The translations under genes were made by a program, and so were the position numbers. From Fasciola hepatica (Eukaryota; Platyhelminthes; Trematoda; Plagiorchiida; Fasciolidae): DNA of 64,000 nucleotides. Within the stretch, counting starts at the first letter, position 1. Each line of letters begins with the position of its first letter. A model generated the notes under the pieces. That model was given only the letters and a program-made list of their open reading frames with translations, did not search any database and was not told the DNA's origin. Positions 54,061-64,000 of the stretch are shown here, piece by piece. The stretch is from the NCBI GenBank assembly GCA_948099385.1, contig CANUEZ040000002.1, positions 2,610,001-2,674,000 of the forward strand. Reading direction: 5' to 3'.

Positions 54061-54492
54061 AAGGTATATAAATGCATAGATATAAGAGGAGCAGGAGCAA
54101 TAACAATGGAGTTCTAGAAAGAAGTCGTCAGTCACTGGGAGGGGTAGTTAAGGTTAGATCAAATGGTTGTGGAATTAACTTTGTAATATCGCGGTGAATT
54201 ATTTTCATGACAGGTGAGCATGGCGGTCCAACAGCGAGGAAAATAGAATTCGGAAGCACGGAAGTGATGAAGACTGTGGGGGCAGTTCATAGAAGAGTGA
54301 AGATGAAGGATGGGGTCGGAGAGAACAGGTAAGAATTGGTCTAATTATTTATCAGTGCAGGTGCGACATGTGATGACGGACTAGAGGAATCGGGTTGTGA
54401 CAGATCAAACGATTTGGAACTGCAAAAGAACATCGTAACGTAACGTTGTCTTTACAGTGGGTGGAACACGGAAAAGGAGTCCAAACTGAAAT
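54060..54492 (-). mobile_element. nLTR-D 3'-tail fragment, 5' half of the copy that splits copy c
   Basis: Complement of 29706-30115 with few differences (shared frame containing FSVWTPFPCSTHCKDN). It breaks off at the TA tract near 54060. The continuation is at 45490-44785, 8.57 kb away. Confidence 0.8.
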
Positions 54493-54951
54493 GCTCACAA
54501 GAAATGCCTGGTGATACCCGAAAAGTGTCAGGCATGCTTGGAGGGGGCCAGCAATTGATATGGGAAAGGATGGTAATGGAAGACGGTTGGGGAAAAAAGA
54601 GGGATCCATTGTTAATGATTATGTAGTAACAAGCCTGTGCTACACTGCAGTAGATGGCCAGCGGACAGGGCACAAAACTCATCTTAAAACAGGTAGCGGA
54701 CACTGGAATAAGTAAAGGGTGGTACGGATGGCAAGAATGGTCTTTAAGGATTTGATACGCTAAATATGAGGTGCACATGTAAAAAGAGTGGACGCATATC
54801 ATGAGTCAGCGGGATGGTGGTATGAGAAATAGCAGGAAAAAATAGTATAAGATGCAGTGCAGATGTATATATACATTATATATATATAAGTACATAAATA
54901 GATATGCGAGAAGCGGGAGCAAAGAGCAGTGGAGTACTAGGAGAAAAAAGT
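54493..54951 (-). repeat. nLTR-D 3'-tail segment (TA-tract region), extra unit
   Basis: In minus-strand sense this carries the same region as 30070-30480 (GCATCTTATAC, CATATTTAGCGTATC and ATGAGTTTTGTGCCCTGTCCG). It lies 5' of the 29706-like block rather than 3' of it, so the order is permuted relative to 29400-30868. It probably belongs to the same insertion as 54060-54492, by internal duplication or template switching. Confidence 0.65.
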
Positions 54952-56520
54952 ATCAGTGATTGGTGAATACCACTCGGTCTCTGGTCCGCCCTGTACCCGA
55001 TAGTATCACTTCAGCTCTATTTCGTCTTGGCGGCCCAGACATTGTGATGCTTCTGCTGAACTTATTTAACCCTTCCATGTCACAAAGCATTTTCCCATCT
55101 CCGTAAAAAATATCAGGTATCATTCCCATTCATAAAAATGATTCCTTACATGACCCCGCTAGCTACCGCCCCATAAAACGCATTTCCCCTATATCTGGAA
55201 TAATGGAACGAGTAGTTGAAGGCAAGATTGCCCATTTCTTTCTCACCTGCGGGCTGTTAAATAACAACCAACATGGCTTCCCAAAATATAGGTCGCGTCT
55301 GACCTGCCAACTTGATTTCCCGATCTAATCTCAATGTCTGCCGACTCTGGAGAGGCTTTTGTCGTTATCCTCCCTGAAACGACAAAGGCATCTAGTTGCG
55401 TGCCCCATGGTCAGCTGCTAACGAAGCTTTAACCTTATGGCATAACAGACCCACCCTTTTCTTGGTTGTCCTCCTATCTTAGCGGGAGATCATTAGCAGT
55501 AAACATTGGAGGTTACCTCTCATCACCCCAGCAAGTTACAAGTGGTGTCATACAAGGCAGTGTTAGGCTCACTTTTATTTCTTCTCCACGTGAATGACGT
55601 ATTCAGAGTAATAAGCCACCGCACCGAGTTTCTATTTGCCAAAGATATCGAGGTTGTCAATTTCTTTGAACCTCATTCCTCGACCTACGCCCTCACCAAA
55701 ATACCTGAAAAACTGAACTCCCTTGGAGTATACTGCAAAATTTGGAAAGTGGGTTCCTTTTCTGTCAAGAGCAACACTCCATCGAATAAAGGCTACATTC
55801 CTCATGAATCAGTCACCTTAAACGGCTCCTACACTCTTATTGCACCGCTAGTACGAGATCGTAGCCTACAGTATTCCTGCCTCTTTACCTTTCAAGAAAA
55901 ACCCACCTGCCAGGTTTCCGCTGCCAAGAGGAATACAGCCCTTATCAGCTGGAATTTTAGGATGCTCGACAGCATGCACCTGATTTTTGGGTCCCAACCA
56001 GACTGCAGCCCGAATACTGCCCTCCGGTATACTCCCACATGCACAAATCTGATAGACTTGCAATCAAAAGAGTTCAACGATCCTTCCCCAATCAGTTGCT
56101 CGGTTCATCACCTCCCTCGAATTGAAGGGATGTGAGCTACCTAGACTTAAACTTCTGTGGCTTCGACGCGTGAAACGCGGCTTTTATCCTTTATTCAATC
56201 TCCCACATTCTAAAGCTCGCCCGTCCGACACTCATCTATGTTCCTCTCAAGATGCACCCTACCCTCCTCGTAACCGGAACTATACTAAAAATGTTACACA
56301 CTCCGGGGCAAAACGAAGAGTAGGGTTCTTCATCCTTTCTATTCCTTAGTTTGGAACAGGCTCCCTGAAAACATATGGGCGTGACAGACACTACAGCCAT
56401 TCAAAATTATCCTTAAAAACCTTCTAGATGTCGTCAAAGCACCATAAATAACCCTTACGTGCATCACTTTGGAAGAAGCTTATGAGGGTCATTTAGATTT
56501 TTAAAAGGGGAAAAGAGGCA
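54952..56520 (+). pseudogene. nLTR-D-like copy c, part 2: reverse transcriptase
   Basis: Resumes copy c after the 10-kb interruption. The RT entry has LGGPDIVMLLLNLFNPSMSQ, then fingers in broken frames, YGITDPPFSWLSSYLS, QQVTSGVIQGSV, FAKDIEVVNF at the catalytic FADD position (first Asp now Lys), and thumb CPPVYSHMHKSDRLAIKRVQRSF. The frame 55506-56135 covers the middle. The C-terminal block fades near 56500. It is inactive. Confidence 0.8.
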
Positions 56521-57019
56521 TGACCCAGGTAACATCCTTTGCAACGTCGACAACACCTATCCCACATGTCTTCTCCATAGCCGGAATGTTTGTATCCCAC
56601 ATGATAGTTTACATCACTGACACTGCTCTTGATCGATTCTCCTCAGTTCACGTGCTCTCGTGTCTCTTACCTATCTCCATCATACTCTTTTTGCAGGGAT
56701 AAGCCTGATTTACACCACGTTGCCAGGCTTGCTGTTAGTTGTACAGCTTCCACTAAGGTATTTAGGGAAATAACTCACAAGCGGCTTCTCTAGATATCCC
56801 AAACACTCAATATAAATCAGGGCGTTTTTTATGAACAACAGAATCTGAGGTTAGCATCAGACTCACAAAGCCACTTCTATCAGAATTCTCTGGAATTTCA
56901 TGCCTCAGTTGTCCACCGATCGCCTCATTCATCGAGTGGCCAACCGAGTTCAACCTGGAGCCGCTAAGCGCCCTCGACTTCTTACCTCCTAGGTATCTTG
57001 TGCAGTACCACTGGCCGAT
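56521..57019 (+). other. Probable 5' UTR of nLTR-D copy e
   Basis: No gene recognised. A short plus-strand frame at 56520-56702 is not family-like. ORF1 of copy e may begin slightly upstream of 57020. Confidence 0.4.
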
Positions 57020-58590
57020 ATGTACAGTGAAGCCAGTAACAAATATAATGCTCTTCAGCGAAACCTATTGTCCTTAAAGAAACCGTTACCATCCATGGAT
57101 GACGCGCTGACCATGCCGTTGCCACTCGCATATATCGTCGATCCCTCAAAACATCCGAACGCTGAAAGTTTCTTATCAGCTATCCACTTCCTGGACTCAG
57201 TTGCATCTGAGGCCCATAGGAGGATACATAATTCCAAAAATGCGGTAATCCTTAATGCTGCAGATCATATGCCCCTTTCCCCGGTCAAACAGTCCATGCT
57301 CATCGCATTTAGTGTGTCACACAGCGAGTGCTACTGAAAAAGATTCAGAAAACGATCACATCGAAACATGTGGCCGCTACTGTTTCAGGTCCTGTAAGAG
57401 AAGGCTGCCATGGAAATCATTAGAAAGAGAGAGTCCGTCGCAAATTCTACCTCATTTGAAAATACAAAAATTACTTCTGACAAACCCCCGCTCCAGATGG
57501 AGGTTCTTAGATAAATTTCCGGCGACCAAGTACTCCCATCACCCTCTGATCCAGTGCCACCCAATCCACTTGAACAACTTCACCCCGTCAATAACTCGTC
57601 ACCACTCCAGCTGACCAGTAAGCCAGTGCAAAATGTGAACCTGAATTCGTCCCGTTCTCCTCCAACACCTCAGCGTCCCCCTGAAAGGCTCCATGTTGCA
57701 CCCCAGCCTCCACCACTGCCTACCCACAGGCGGGCAACATATCCCTCCTTTCAGCTAGCAGCCATTCACGCCCAGTTCCGTCCGCCAAACGAGTCAACAA
57801 GTCACCAGATTCCAAAGCTCCATCCCGCACTGACCAGACAGCCACAACGCTATCTCCTAGCGCTTTGGTCTTAGCAGTACCCCGTACCTTGTTGCTTCTA
57901 ATGGCCAAGACCTCCACTGCGCTGACATCGTCACTCTCCCAGCTTCGATCGACAGTTTACCAATGACCTCTCGTACCCCAGCTAACCGACCTATTACGCA
58001 TCCGCATCCTCTACCACGGCCATACTTACGAGATCTCGTCGCTGAAGCTGGCGCTAGCTCATTGGCGCATCTACTTGGTCCCCCGGAGACCCGCGTGCCC
58101 AGCTGCTACATTCCACACCCATCAACACAGACGCTGCAGCCACCACCCCCACAGACGCAGTACCACATCACACAATTTCTACTAAGTTTACCGCCTCCAT
58201 CGTTAGCTCTACCAAACCCGAGTCACGCAGAACAAGTTACCAGCATGGATGCCAACCGTTGCCACAACATTTGGCCCGCGCCTGGCCCTTTTCCGCCCCG
58301 TCGTGAGTCCCGTTTTACTCCTCTGGAAATTCAACTTCCTCCGCCTCCTCACCATCCATCATCGCCGTACTCTACTCTGACCCCACTGCACACCATTCCA
58401 AGTGACCCTTCATACCGAAGCCTCTTTCGTAAGCAGCCCTTTAGCTACTACTCCGCCCCCTCACACTCATTCCGTGGAGCTCTGTGAGGTGCCTGCCGCC
58501 TTGACAAACTATATCCATAACGTTATACCCGTCTCACTCCAACCCCACACACCGTGCCATTCGTCACTCTCCTCACTAGACCGCTAGCAA
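57020..58590 (+). pseudogene. nLTR-D copy e: ORF1 in broken frames
   Basis: 57020-57337 has FLDSVASEAHRRIHNSKNAV followed by a DHMP strand. The next part, shifted, has RKRS and LLFQ as in copy d (near 57350-57400). From 57554 to 58487 the frames are Pro/Ser/Gln/His-rich (57554-57874 and 57963-58487), like the low-complexity C-terminal half of ORF1 in copy d. At least three frame changes. Confidence 0.7.
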
Positions 58591-58947
58591 AACCACCTCC
58601 GCCCTCCATCCCCATACTGACCCCCTAGCACACCTACTAACTCTCCCCCGATTTATACTTGGTTTGCCCCGAAGGTCCCACCTAGGGTCACCATGCCCTC
58701 CTCCAGATCTGTTCTCCCGCATTACCAAATCACCTCACCATTCAGTAGTGGTCTTTACTAGAATTCCTGAGTGTTTATCGGTCACCGACAGTATTCCAAA
58801 TGAAAGTTTTCGCCCCCATACCGACCCACTATTGCCCCGATAACACTCCCCGGACTTCATCATGGCTTCTGTCCAAAGGCTCCACCTGGCACCGCCTTTG
58901 TAACTCTTGATTGTTTATCCGGAGCTAGTCACCCGCCGCTGCATCCA

Positions 58948-59890
58948 ATGCTGCTCCCCACCTGTCTTCCAGAGAGTAGCACTGAACTTGCATCCTGCGG
59001 CAGTCACCCTCCTGATGTCTCCGTAGACTTGGCTCCCTTCAGTCAGGCTTCCTATATAGGCAACCGCACCATAGCCTACAAACCACTACCACGTAACCCA
59101 CCTGCTGATCCCCCCAGCCCAGTTACTACTACCCCGGTTGACACATTCCTGGTTGACAACCTAACTGCCGGAAGCTTACTTGGCCCCAGTAGTCATCCGC
59201 TGCCCTCACATGGAGCCCTGGCGCCTTGTAACCTCAAAGATACAGGCAGGGTTTCCCTTCTACTGTTGAATTCACGTTCGCTGTTGAAAATAATTATTGA
59301 CTTGAGGATCCATATACTTGCTTTCAGCTTTGACATTGTTCTGGTGACAGAAACATGGTAAGCCGATCACATCCCAGCTGACATTGTATCGTCGTTAGGC
59401 TATGACTCCTTTGAAGCAAGCAGAGTGAACCGCCGAGGCGGTAGCTGTCTTGCATACAGCAAACATAGATTTATCACCATCATCCTGCACCACCCAGCTC
59501 TTGACTTTATTCCCGACTCTCTTTGGCTCTCCGCCCTAATTCCTGGAAACATGTTGCATATTGGGTGCATCTAACGAGCACCTACCTCTGGCTACTCTGA
59601 TTTTCCGCACAGCGTTGGGGCTTTCGAGTACATTTCTACTCTATCCGAAGATCATAGCAGAAGACTTTAACGACCCTGGTATTTTTCGGAATACAATGAC
59701 TGCCCCCTCTCTTTTAACTTATTTATTTCCGGACACCTGCTCTCCAGGATGGACACAGCATGTCTCCACTCCAACAAGGCATAACAATATCCTCGATTTG
59801 GTGTTCACTCATGGCCTCAGTTACGTGAACGTCTCCGTCACACAAAACCTTCCCGGTAGTGACCACAAAATGGTCATGTGTCACTTCACC
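58948..59890 (+). pseudogene. nLTR-D copy e: endonuclease domain
   Basis: Frame 58948-59361 ends FDIVLVTETW with a TAA directly after the catalytic-Glu block. Then come VNRRGGSCLAYSKHRF, DSLWLSALIPGN and, after a frame change near 59565, NNILDLVFTHGLS and LPGSDHKMVMCHF with the catalytic Asp-His intact. Frame 59561-61087 carries the end of the domain. Confidence 0.85.
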
Positions 59891-60672
59891 GCTACGCAAG
59901 GATCATGCTTACCTGAAGTTGTCGAAATCAAGAACCAAAACACTTACAGACTGAGTAACTGGGCCCAGTTGCCTACCTCCCTCCGGGGCATTGACTGGTC
60001 TGACTTCTTCCTCACATCTGATCCGGAAAAAGCAGCCGTGTTCTTTGTCAAGTTGCTTTCCTCCATAAATTGCCTTACCTCAACCGTTAGACATATTAGG
60101 GCCAAGACTACCAAGATTGACAGACTTCGACAAATGATTTGTAGGCTCCAAAACTCATTCCTCAGGAATCGAGACATCTCTCTGACACTCAGAATAAGCC
60201 GACTCTGCCGTGATCCCCGTGCAGCAACCAATAATAAACTCAAAAAGCAAGAATGGACTGCACTACAACAGCTTCATAATGTGAAGCTTCTTTCAAGACT
60301 GCCAAAATCTCGCAACGTGCGCAGCACTGAAAACAATATCCCATTCCCCATCCAAAATGATGCCTACGTTGACTCGCCAGAAGATATGGCCGAGGCTTTT
60401 AACTGCCATTTCGCCCCAGCTCTTACTACGGACGCTATCCCTCCACCATTCTGCTATTCGATGCTCACACAGGACGCGATATCAACCATAACATATACCA
60501 AGGCTGATATCGAGGAATTCCTAGCCAAAACTAAACCCTCCTTTCCTCCAGAGCCTGATGAACTTCCACCTGTCTCACTTCGATTTTGGGGACCTGACTT
60601 AGTACTTCTATTGCTGAACCACTTTACATTATCCATGTCGTCCGGAAACTACCCTGCTCAGTGGAAGGCGTC
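59891..60672 (+). pseudogene. nLTR-D copy e: linker and RT entry
   Basis: Continuous with the 508-codon frame 59561-61087. The linker has the SRLPKSRNV and MAEAFNCHFAPAL landmarks. The RT entry has LRFWGPDLVLLLLNHFTLSM and SGNYPAQWKA. At WKA the family sequence stops and an unrelated segment begins in the same frame. Confidence 0.88.
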
Positions 60673-61102
60673 CCGCAAAGAAGACGTTCGAGAGCTGCCA
60701 GTTAACGTTCTCCTATTCGGTCTGGCAGCGAAACACCAACGATATCCACTCTCTCGGACGAACAAAGAAGACACAAGTCGGTTTAAAGATGCAAAGAGTA
60801 TTCTACGTATCGTGGAAGCAAAACAGTGCCGAAACGAGAAATACATCGGACGAAAAACGAAAAGCAATGGCTCTGCAGAAAACAAACCGCGAAAGCGTAC
60901 AATTGGCGAGCGATCGAAAGTGGAAGTGATTCAAAACGAGGTCGACGACACCCTCGGAAAAGTCAGTCTAGCAAAAAGTACGCAACCAAAGAAGACAACG
61001 AGGTCGGTGTCAAACGATAGAAAAGATAATAGAAGAAATACATCCAAAATTGTGTCCAGAAAACGGCCATTTTTTCAGAAAAATTGAGGTAACTACACCT
61101 TC
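60673..61102 (+). other. 430-bp foreign segment inside the RT, possible captured coding fragment
   Basis: Replaces nothing. The family reading breaks off after WKA(S) at 60672 and resumes with LIPQHKNGPLHDPGNYR at 61103. The segment is open in frame with the RT for about 138 codons until TGA at 61085-61087. Its translation is Lys/Arg/Ser/Asn-rich (for example RKTKSNGSAENKPRKRTIGE and SKVEVIQNEVDDTLGKVS). It is rich in A and G, unlike the pyrimidine-rich surroundings. No LTR, inverted repeat, tail or clear target duplication is seen. It may be part of a host mRNA joined by template switching. I do not recognise the protein. Confidence 0.6.
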
Positions 61103-61969
61103 TTAATTCCACAACACAAAAATGGGCCCTTGCATGATCCGGGGAACTATCGTTCCGTAAACCATACTTTGATTATTTCCAGGCTGATGGAGAGGATATT
61201 AAAAGACCAGCTTGAAAATTTCCTGACTTCTTGAGGTCTTGTCGACCCAGCTCAGCATGGGTTCCCTAAGTTCCGTTCGTACCTCACTTGCCAGATGGAC
61301 TTCCTCAATTTAATCACTTCTAAAGCTGACAGTAACAAGTCAATCATCGTCATCTTTCTCGACATGATTAAAGCTTTCGACCGTGTATCTCACGCTCGCT
61401 TACCGCCAAAAATTAAATCCTACGGAGTAGCTGACCTCCTTCTGTCTTGGCTATCATCTTACCTCTTTGAACATTCTCAGACCGTCATCGTCAATGAAAC
61501 TTTCTCTCAGCCCAAACGAATTACCAGCGGGGTTGTACTGCGTAGCGTTCTAGGTCCTCTATTACTTCTTATGTACATAAATGACGTCTTCTAAGTAGTG
61601 CGTCATGGCACGACATTTCTCTTTGCAGACTACATAAAACTAGTCTATACTCTTGAAGTTAACGCCATGCACTCAGCTGTCAGTGATACTGTGTCAGACT
61701 TGAATTCCCTCGACAAATGGTTTACTCGATGGCTGACAAAGTTTTCGGCAGCTAAGAGCCTTCTTCCGTCTTACAAATGCCACTTTCCACCTGGCTCCCT
61801 CACAATAAATGGTCTGCCGATACCCACTACCCACGTGGTAAGAGGTCTGGGCCTTCATTGTTCATGTTTCTTTAACCTCCATGAACAAACGTTGACCCAA
61901 ATTGGCAAGGCCCGAAGGATGATTGCACTTATCCTCAGAACATACCGTACTCAGGGAGCAAGCTCCTGA
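61103..61969 (+). pseudogene. nLTR-D copy e: RT fingers and palm
   Basis: Fingers: RSVNHTLIISRLMERILKD. AQHGFPKFRSYLTCQMDFL follows in slightly shifted frame, with a stop at 61232-61234. The first catalytic block is VIFLDMIKAFDRVSH, then ITSGVVLRSVLGPLLLLMYINDVF with a TAA at 61592-61594. Next comes LFADYIKLV, where FADD is expected, so the second Asp is Tyr. Confidence 0.87.
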
Positions 61970-62486
61970 TACTCGGACGCAAGCCAGGTCGTTTTTGGAA
62001 TACTGCCTTCTGGTCTTTACCTTGATGCGAAAGGCCAACCGGGTCAACATAGAGAAGGTGCAACGCTCCTTCACCAAAAAATTACTTGCCACCTCTTCCA
62101 ACCTTAACTACAGAGCTACGTGTGAACTACTCCGGCTTGAACCTCTATGGTTATGTCGTATCAAGCTCAATCTTTCATTTCTGTTTGACTCACTGCACTC
62201 AAAAGTCCGCTCATCTGATAACCCACTTGGTTTCTGTAGTGAGACTCCCTACTCCCTCCGTCACAGACAATTCACCATTACAACCACCCAATCTAAGCTC
62301 TTAGTCAGATCTAGATATTTCTCGGTTATCAACTCCAGCCCTTGGAATAAGCATCCGCGATCGTGTCGCAAGCTGAAACAGTTTAAAAGGGCACTAAGCA
62401 GAATCCTAGACGCATCTTCTGTAGTCAGCATGACCCGCAATAACATTACCATGGACGAGGCATATGAAGATTGCCTTTATTCTTAG
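61923..62486 (+). pseudogene. nLTR-D copy e: RT thumb and C-terminus
   Basis: 188-codon frame (with stop) after a frame change near 61960: RSFLEYCLLVFTLMRKANRVNIEKVQRSF, LLRLEPLWLCRIKLNLSFLF, YSLRHRQFTITTTQSK, FFS-like RYFSVINSSPWNKHP and the end AYEDCLYS. Typical CR1-type C-terminus. Confidence 0.85.
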
Positions 62487-64000
62487 ACCACAATGAGTCA
62501 CAGTCTTTTGCATCCTACCCCTTTCTCATGACCCGCCTGATAATCGCGCCCACGTATACACACATTTATATATATTCATATATATACATATATATTGTAT
62601 GCTCCTTTCAATTTTCTTCTCCCTCCTCATCAGATCGTGCCATTTGACACCAAAATTTGCGTACACGTATTTCGCCCACAATGAAAAACCAGATCAGAGA
62701 TCTGTTAAAACAGTGCCAATCCGGCAGACGTCACTTGACTCTGACTCACTGTTACGCCTGGTGCTCGGTTTGCTGAATCCCAGATGTTTGCAACAATTCA
62801 GTTCTCATCCTCAGTTTGCGACCTTTGGTTGAAGCTCATCAGCATATCTGCATCGATCACACAATGCTAAATCAACAGCTGGCGACCAATGTTGAGACTT
62901 TTTACCAACCTCTTCATGCATACAAAGTTACCCGGCACATCATAATCAGCGGTGCAGTCACCAGATGGCCCGAATATATACTGGAACCAATCCGACTCTG
63001 TTATTGGCTGAAGCAAGCGGTCAAGTGACATTCCCTTGAATGTTGCCGTTATCTGAGTGTTTGATGCATCCTCTATCCTTTCCTTTCATAGCTTTCGACA
63101 GCAACGCCCCTTAATGTTTTGGCATCTTGTCTGTGGCAATCTCGCCATAATGGGAAACAGCCATCCCTAGCAGCCTCGGGCCCAATGGGCCACTTGTAAA
63201 GAAAGGCTGGTCAAGAAGAGGTGAAATGATCACCCCAGAGTGTAAATTTGCTCCTCTAATCCTCCATAAAAAATGGAGCGAAGATAACTCCCGGCTGGGA
63301 AGGTCTTTGGATAATGCTCTCTGCCCCCATCTAAACATTGCCTAAACCCGACCCTGCATATGGAAAATCTCAAGCTTCTGAGCTAGCCATCAGTTTTCTT
63401 GTCTGAACCACTGCAGGGGTATAGCACGCCGCCCGAGCTCTCCACATATGATTGCCGACCCCATTTTTCTCAGTTTCAACCCTTTTGGGTTCCCTGCAAA
63501 ACCCTTAACCAGCTTGCTGATGTCTAATGCAGTAGTAAATGCACGGTCGGAGCAGTTATACTATGTGGCCTGTACTCTGACGACACCCCGTTATTGATAT
63601 GCCTACGGTTCACAGCCATCGACTAAACCTCACCTGTACTGGTTGACGGAATGAGAAACGTAATCATCGCTTTTTTTGGCTTACCATTCACAACTTCACC
63701 TTTTCTATGTTCTCCTCGAGCTCAAGCAGCCATCTGTAGCCAACCAGAATTTGGTTGATAATTCTTTTTATGACGTATACAGAAAACTTTATCTTTACTC
63801 TCTTCCAACTTCTGCCTAGCTGCATCAGTAGCGTTTGTCACCATTAATCTGTTTCACCGACGGCCCCTCTTTGAAAGTCCACACTGCGCTCACACAGCGT
63901 TCATGCTCTTCAAACGTCCACTGTATTCCTTGTGAAGTTTTCCGCCCTATGACACTGAACTCACCTACGCAAAACGGTCTATCTTATTATCACGTGTGAC
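62487..64000. other. No gene recognised
   Basis: 1.5 kb with a TA-rich patch at 62560-62600 and short frames only (62599-62832, 62816-63028, 63111-63338). None has a recognisable motif. It may hold the 3' UTR of copy e and further unclassified repeats. Confidence 0.4.

Larger units (their letters stand above)
56900..62486 (+). mobile_element. nLTR-D copy e: ORF1 and ORF2, with a 430-bp foreign insert
   Basis: Plus-strand CR1-like element: ORF1 (about 56900-58590), endonuclease (58948-59890), linker (59890-60560), RT entry (60560-60672), insert (60673-61102), RT (61103-61970) and C-terminus (61923-62486, ending AYEDCLYS). Many coding breaks. The tail after 62486 does not match the long 3' tails of copies a, b and d beyond a TA-rich patch at 62560-62600. 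Confidence 0.85.

Noticed and set aside
1..64000. CRISPR arrays, tRNA or rRNA genes, bacterial operons
   Set aside because: None seen; the sequence is eukaryotic repeat DNA.

Overview
The window is eukaryotic repeat-rich DNA with no intact host gene. The organism is most likely a flatworm (Platyhelminthes), with a tapeworm as my best guess. This rests on the repeat mix: a CsRn1-type Ty3/gypsy element with a tRNA-Trp-like primer site, BEL/Pao elements, several CR1-like non-LTR retrotransposons, and a Mutator-like (MULE) transposon with a FAR1-type zinc finger. Genus cannot be set from the sequence alone. I use working names: nLTR-A, B, C and D for non-LTR families, and LTR-R for a solo-LTR family.

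Left part (1-17.9 kb). Minus-strand non-LTR copies (nLTR-A, B and C) form a background that younger elements have split. A gypsy element (1222-6654) with LTRs that look identical and a 4-bp target duplication sits inside nLTR-B. A BEL element (8356-14536) with 593-bp LTRs and a 4-bp duplication sits inside the reverse transcriptase of nLTR-A. Its 5' LTR is split by a 1.59-kb MULE (8691-10276) that has terminal inverted repeats, a 10-bp duplication and a 0.4-kb palindrome. A solo LTR-R copy (15235-16306) contains a broken, intronless copy of a host gene for a calcium-regulated mitochondrial ATP-Mg/Pi carrier (SCaMC type). This is the only recognisable host-gene sequence in the window.

Middle (17.5-29 kb). 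Two LTR-R copies in opposite orientation (17498-17881 and 27108-29020) bracket about 9.2 kb. The bracketed segment holds a decayed BEL/Pao pol (18.65-22.1 kb, minus), an interrupted nLTR-A copy (22.1-25.9 kb, plus) and an nLTR-C ORF1 start with a PHD-type zinc finger (26.4-27.1 kb). The outer flanks of the two LTRs look exchanged, which suggests that the segment was inverted by recombination between them. The second LTR is interrupted by a 1.5-kb element with a 33-bp target duplication.

Right part (29-62.5 kb). This is built from one CR1-like family, nLTR-D. Three of its copies whose 3' region is present are followed on the same strand by about 2.7-3.4 kb of pyrimidine-rich non-coding sequence with a central TA microsatellite and a (TTA)n-like tail. 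I read this as an unusually long 3' UTR. The same tail also occurs alone as 5'-truncated copies. From 43.25 to 56.5 kb the copies are nested three deep: a plus-strand copy is split by a minus-strand tail fragment, and that fragment is split at its TA tract by a near full-length minus-strand copy (45.49-54.06 kb). Another copy (56.9-62.5 kb) carries a 430-bp foreign insert that keeps the reading frame open. The last 1.5 kb shows nothing I can name.

Almost every coding region has stops, frameshifts, deletions or altered catalytic residues. The exceptions are the BEL gag and pol frames, which are open although pol has lost RNase H and integrase. All alignments were made by eye; no identity values were computed.
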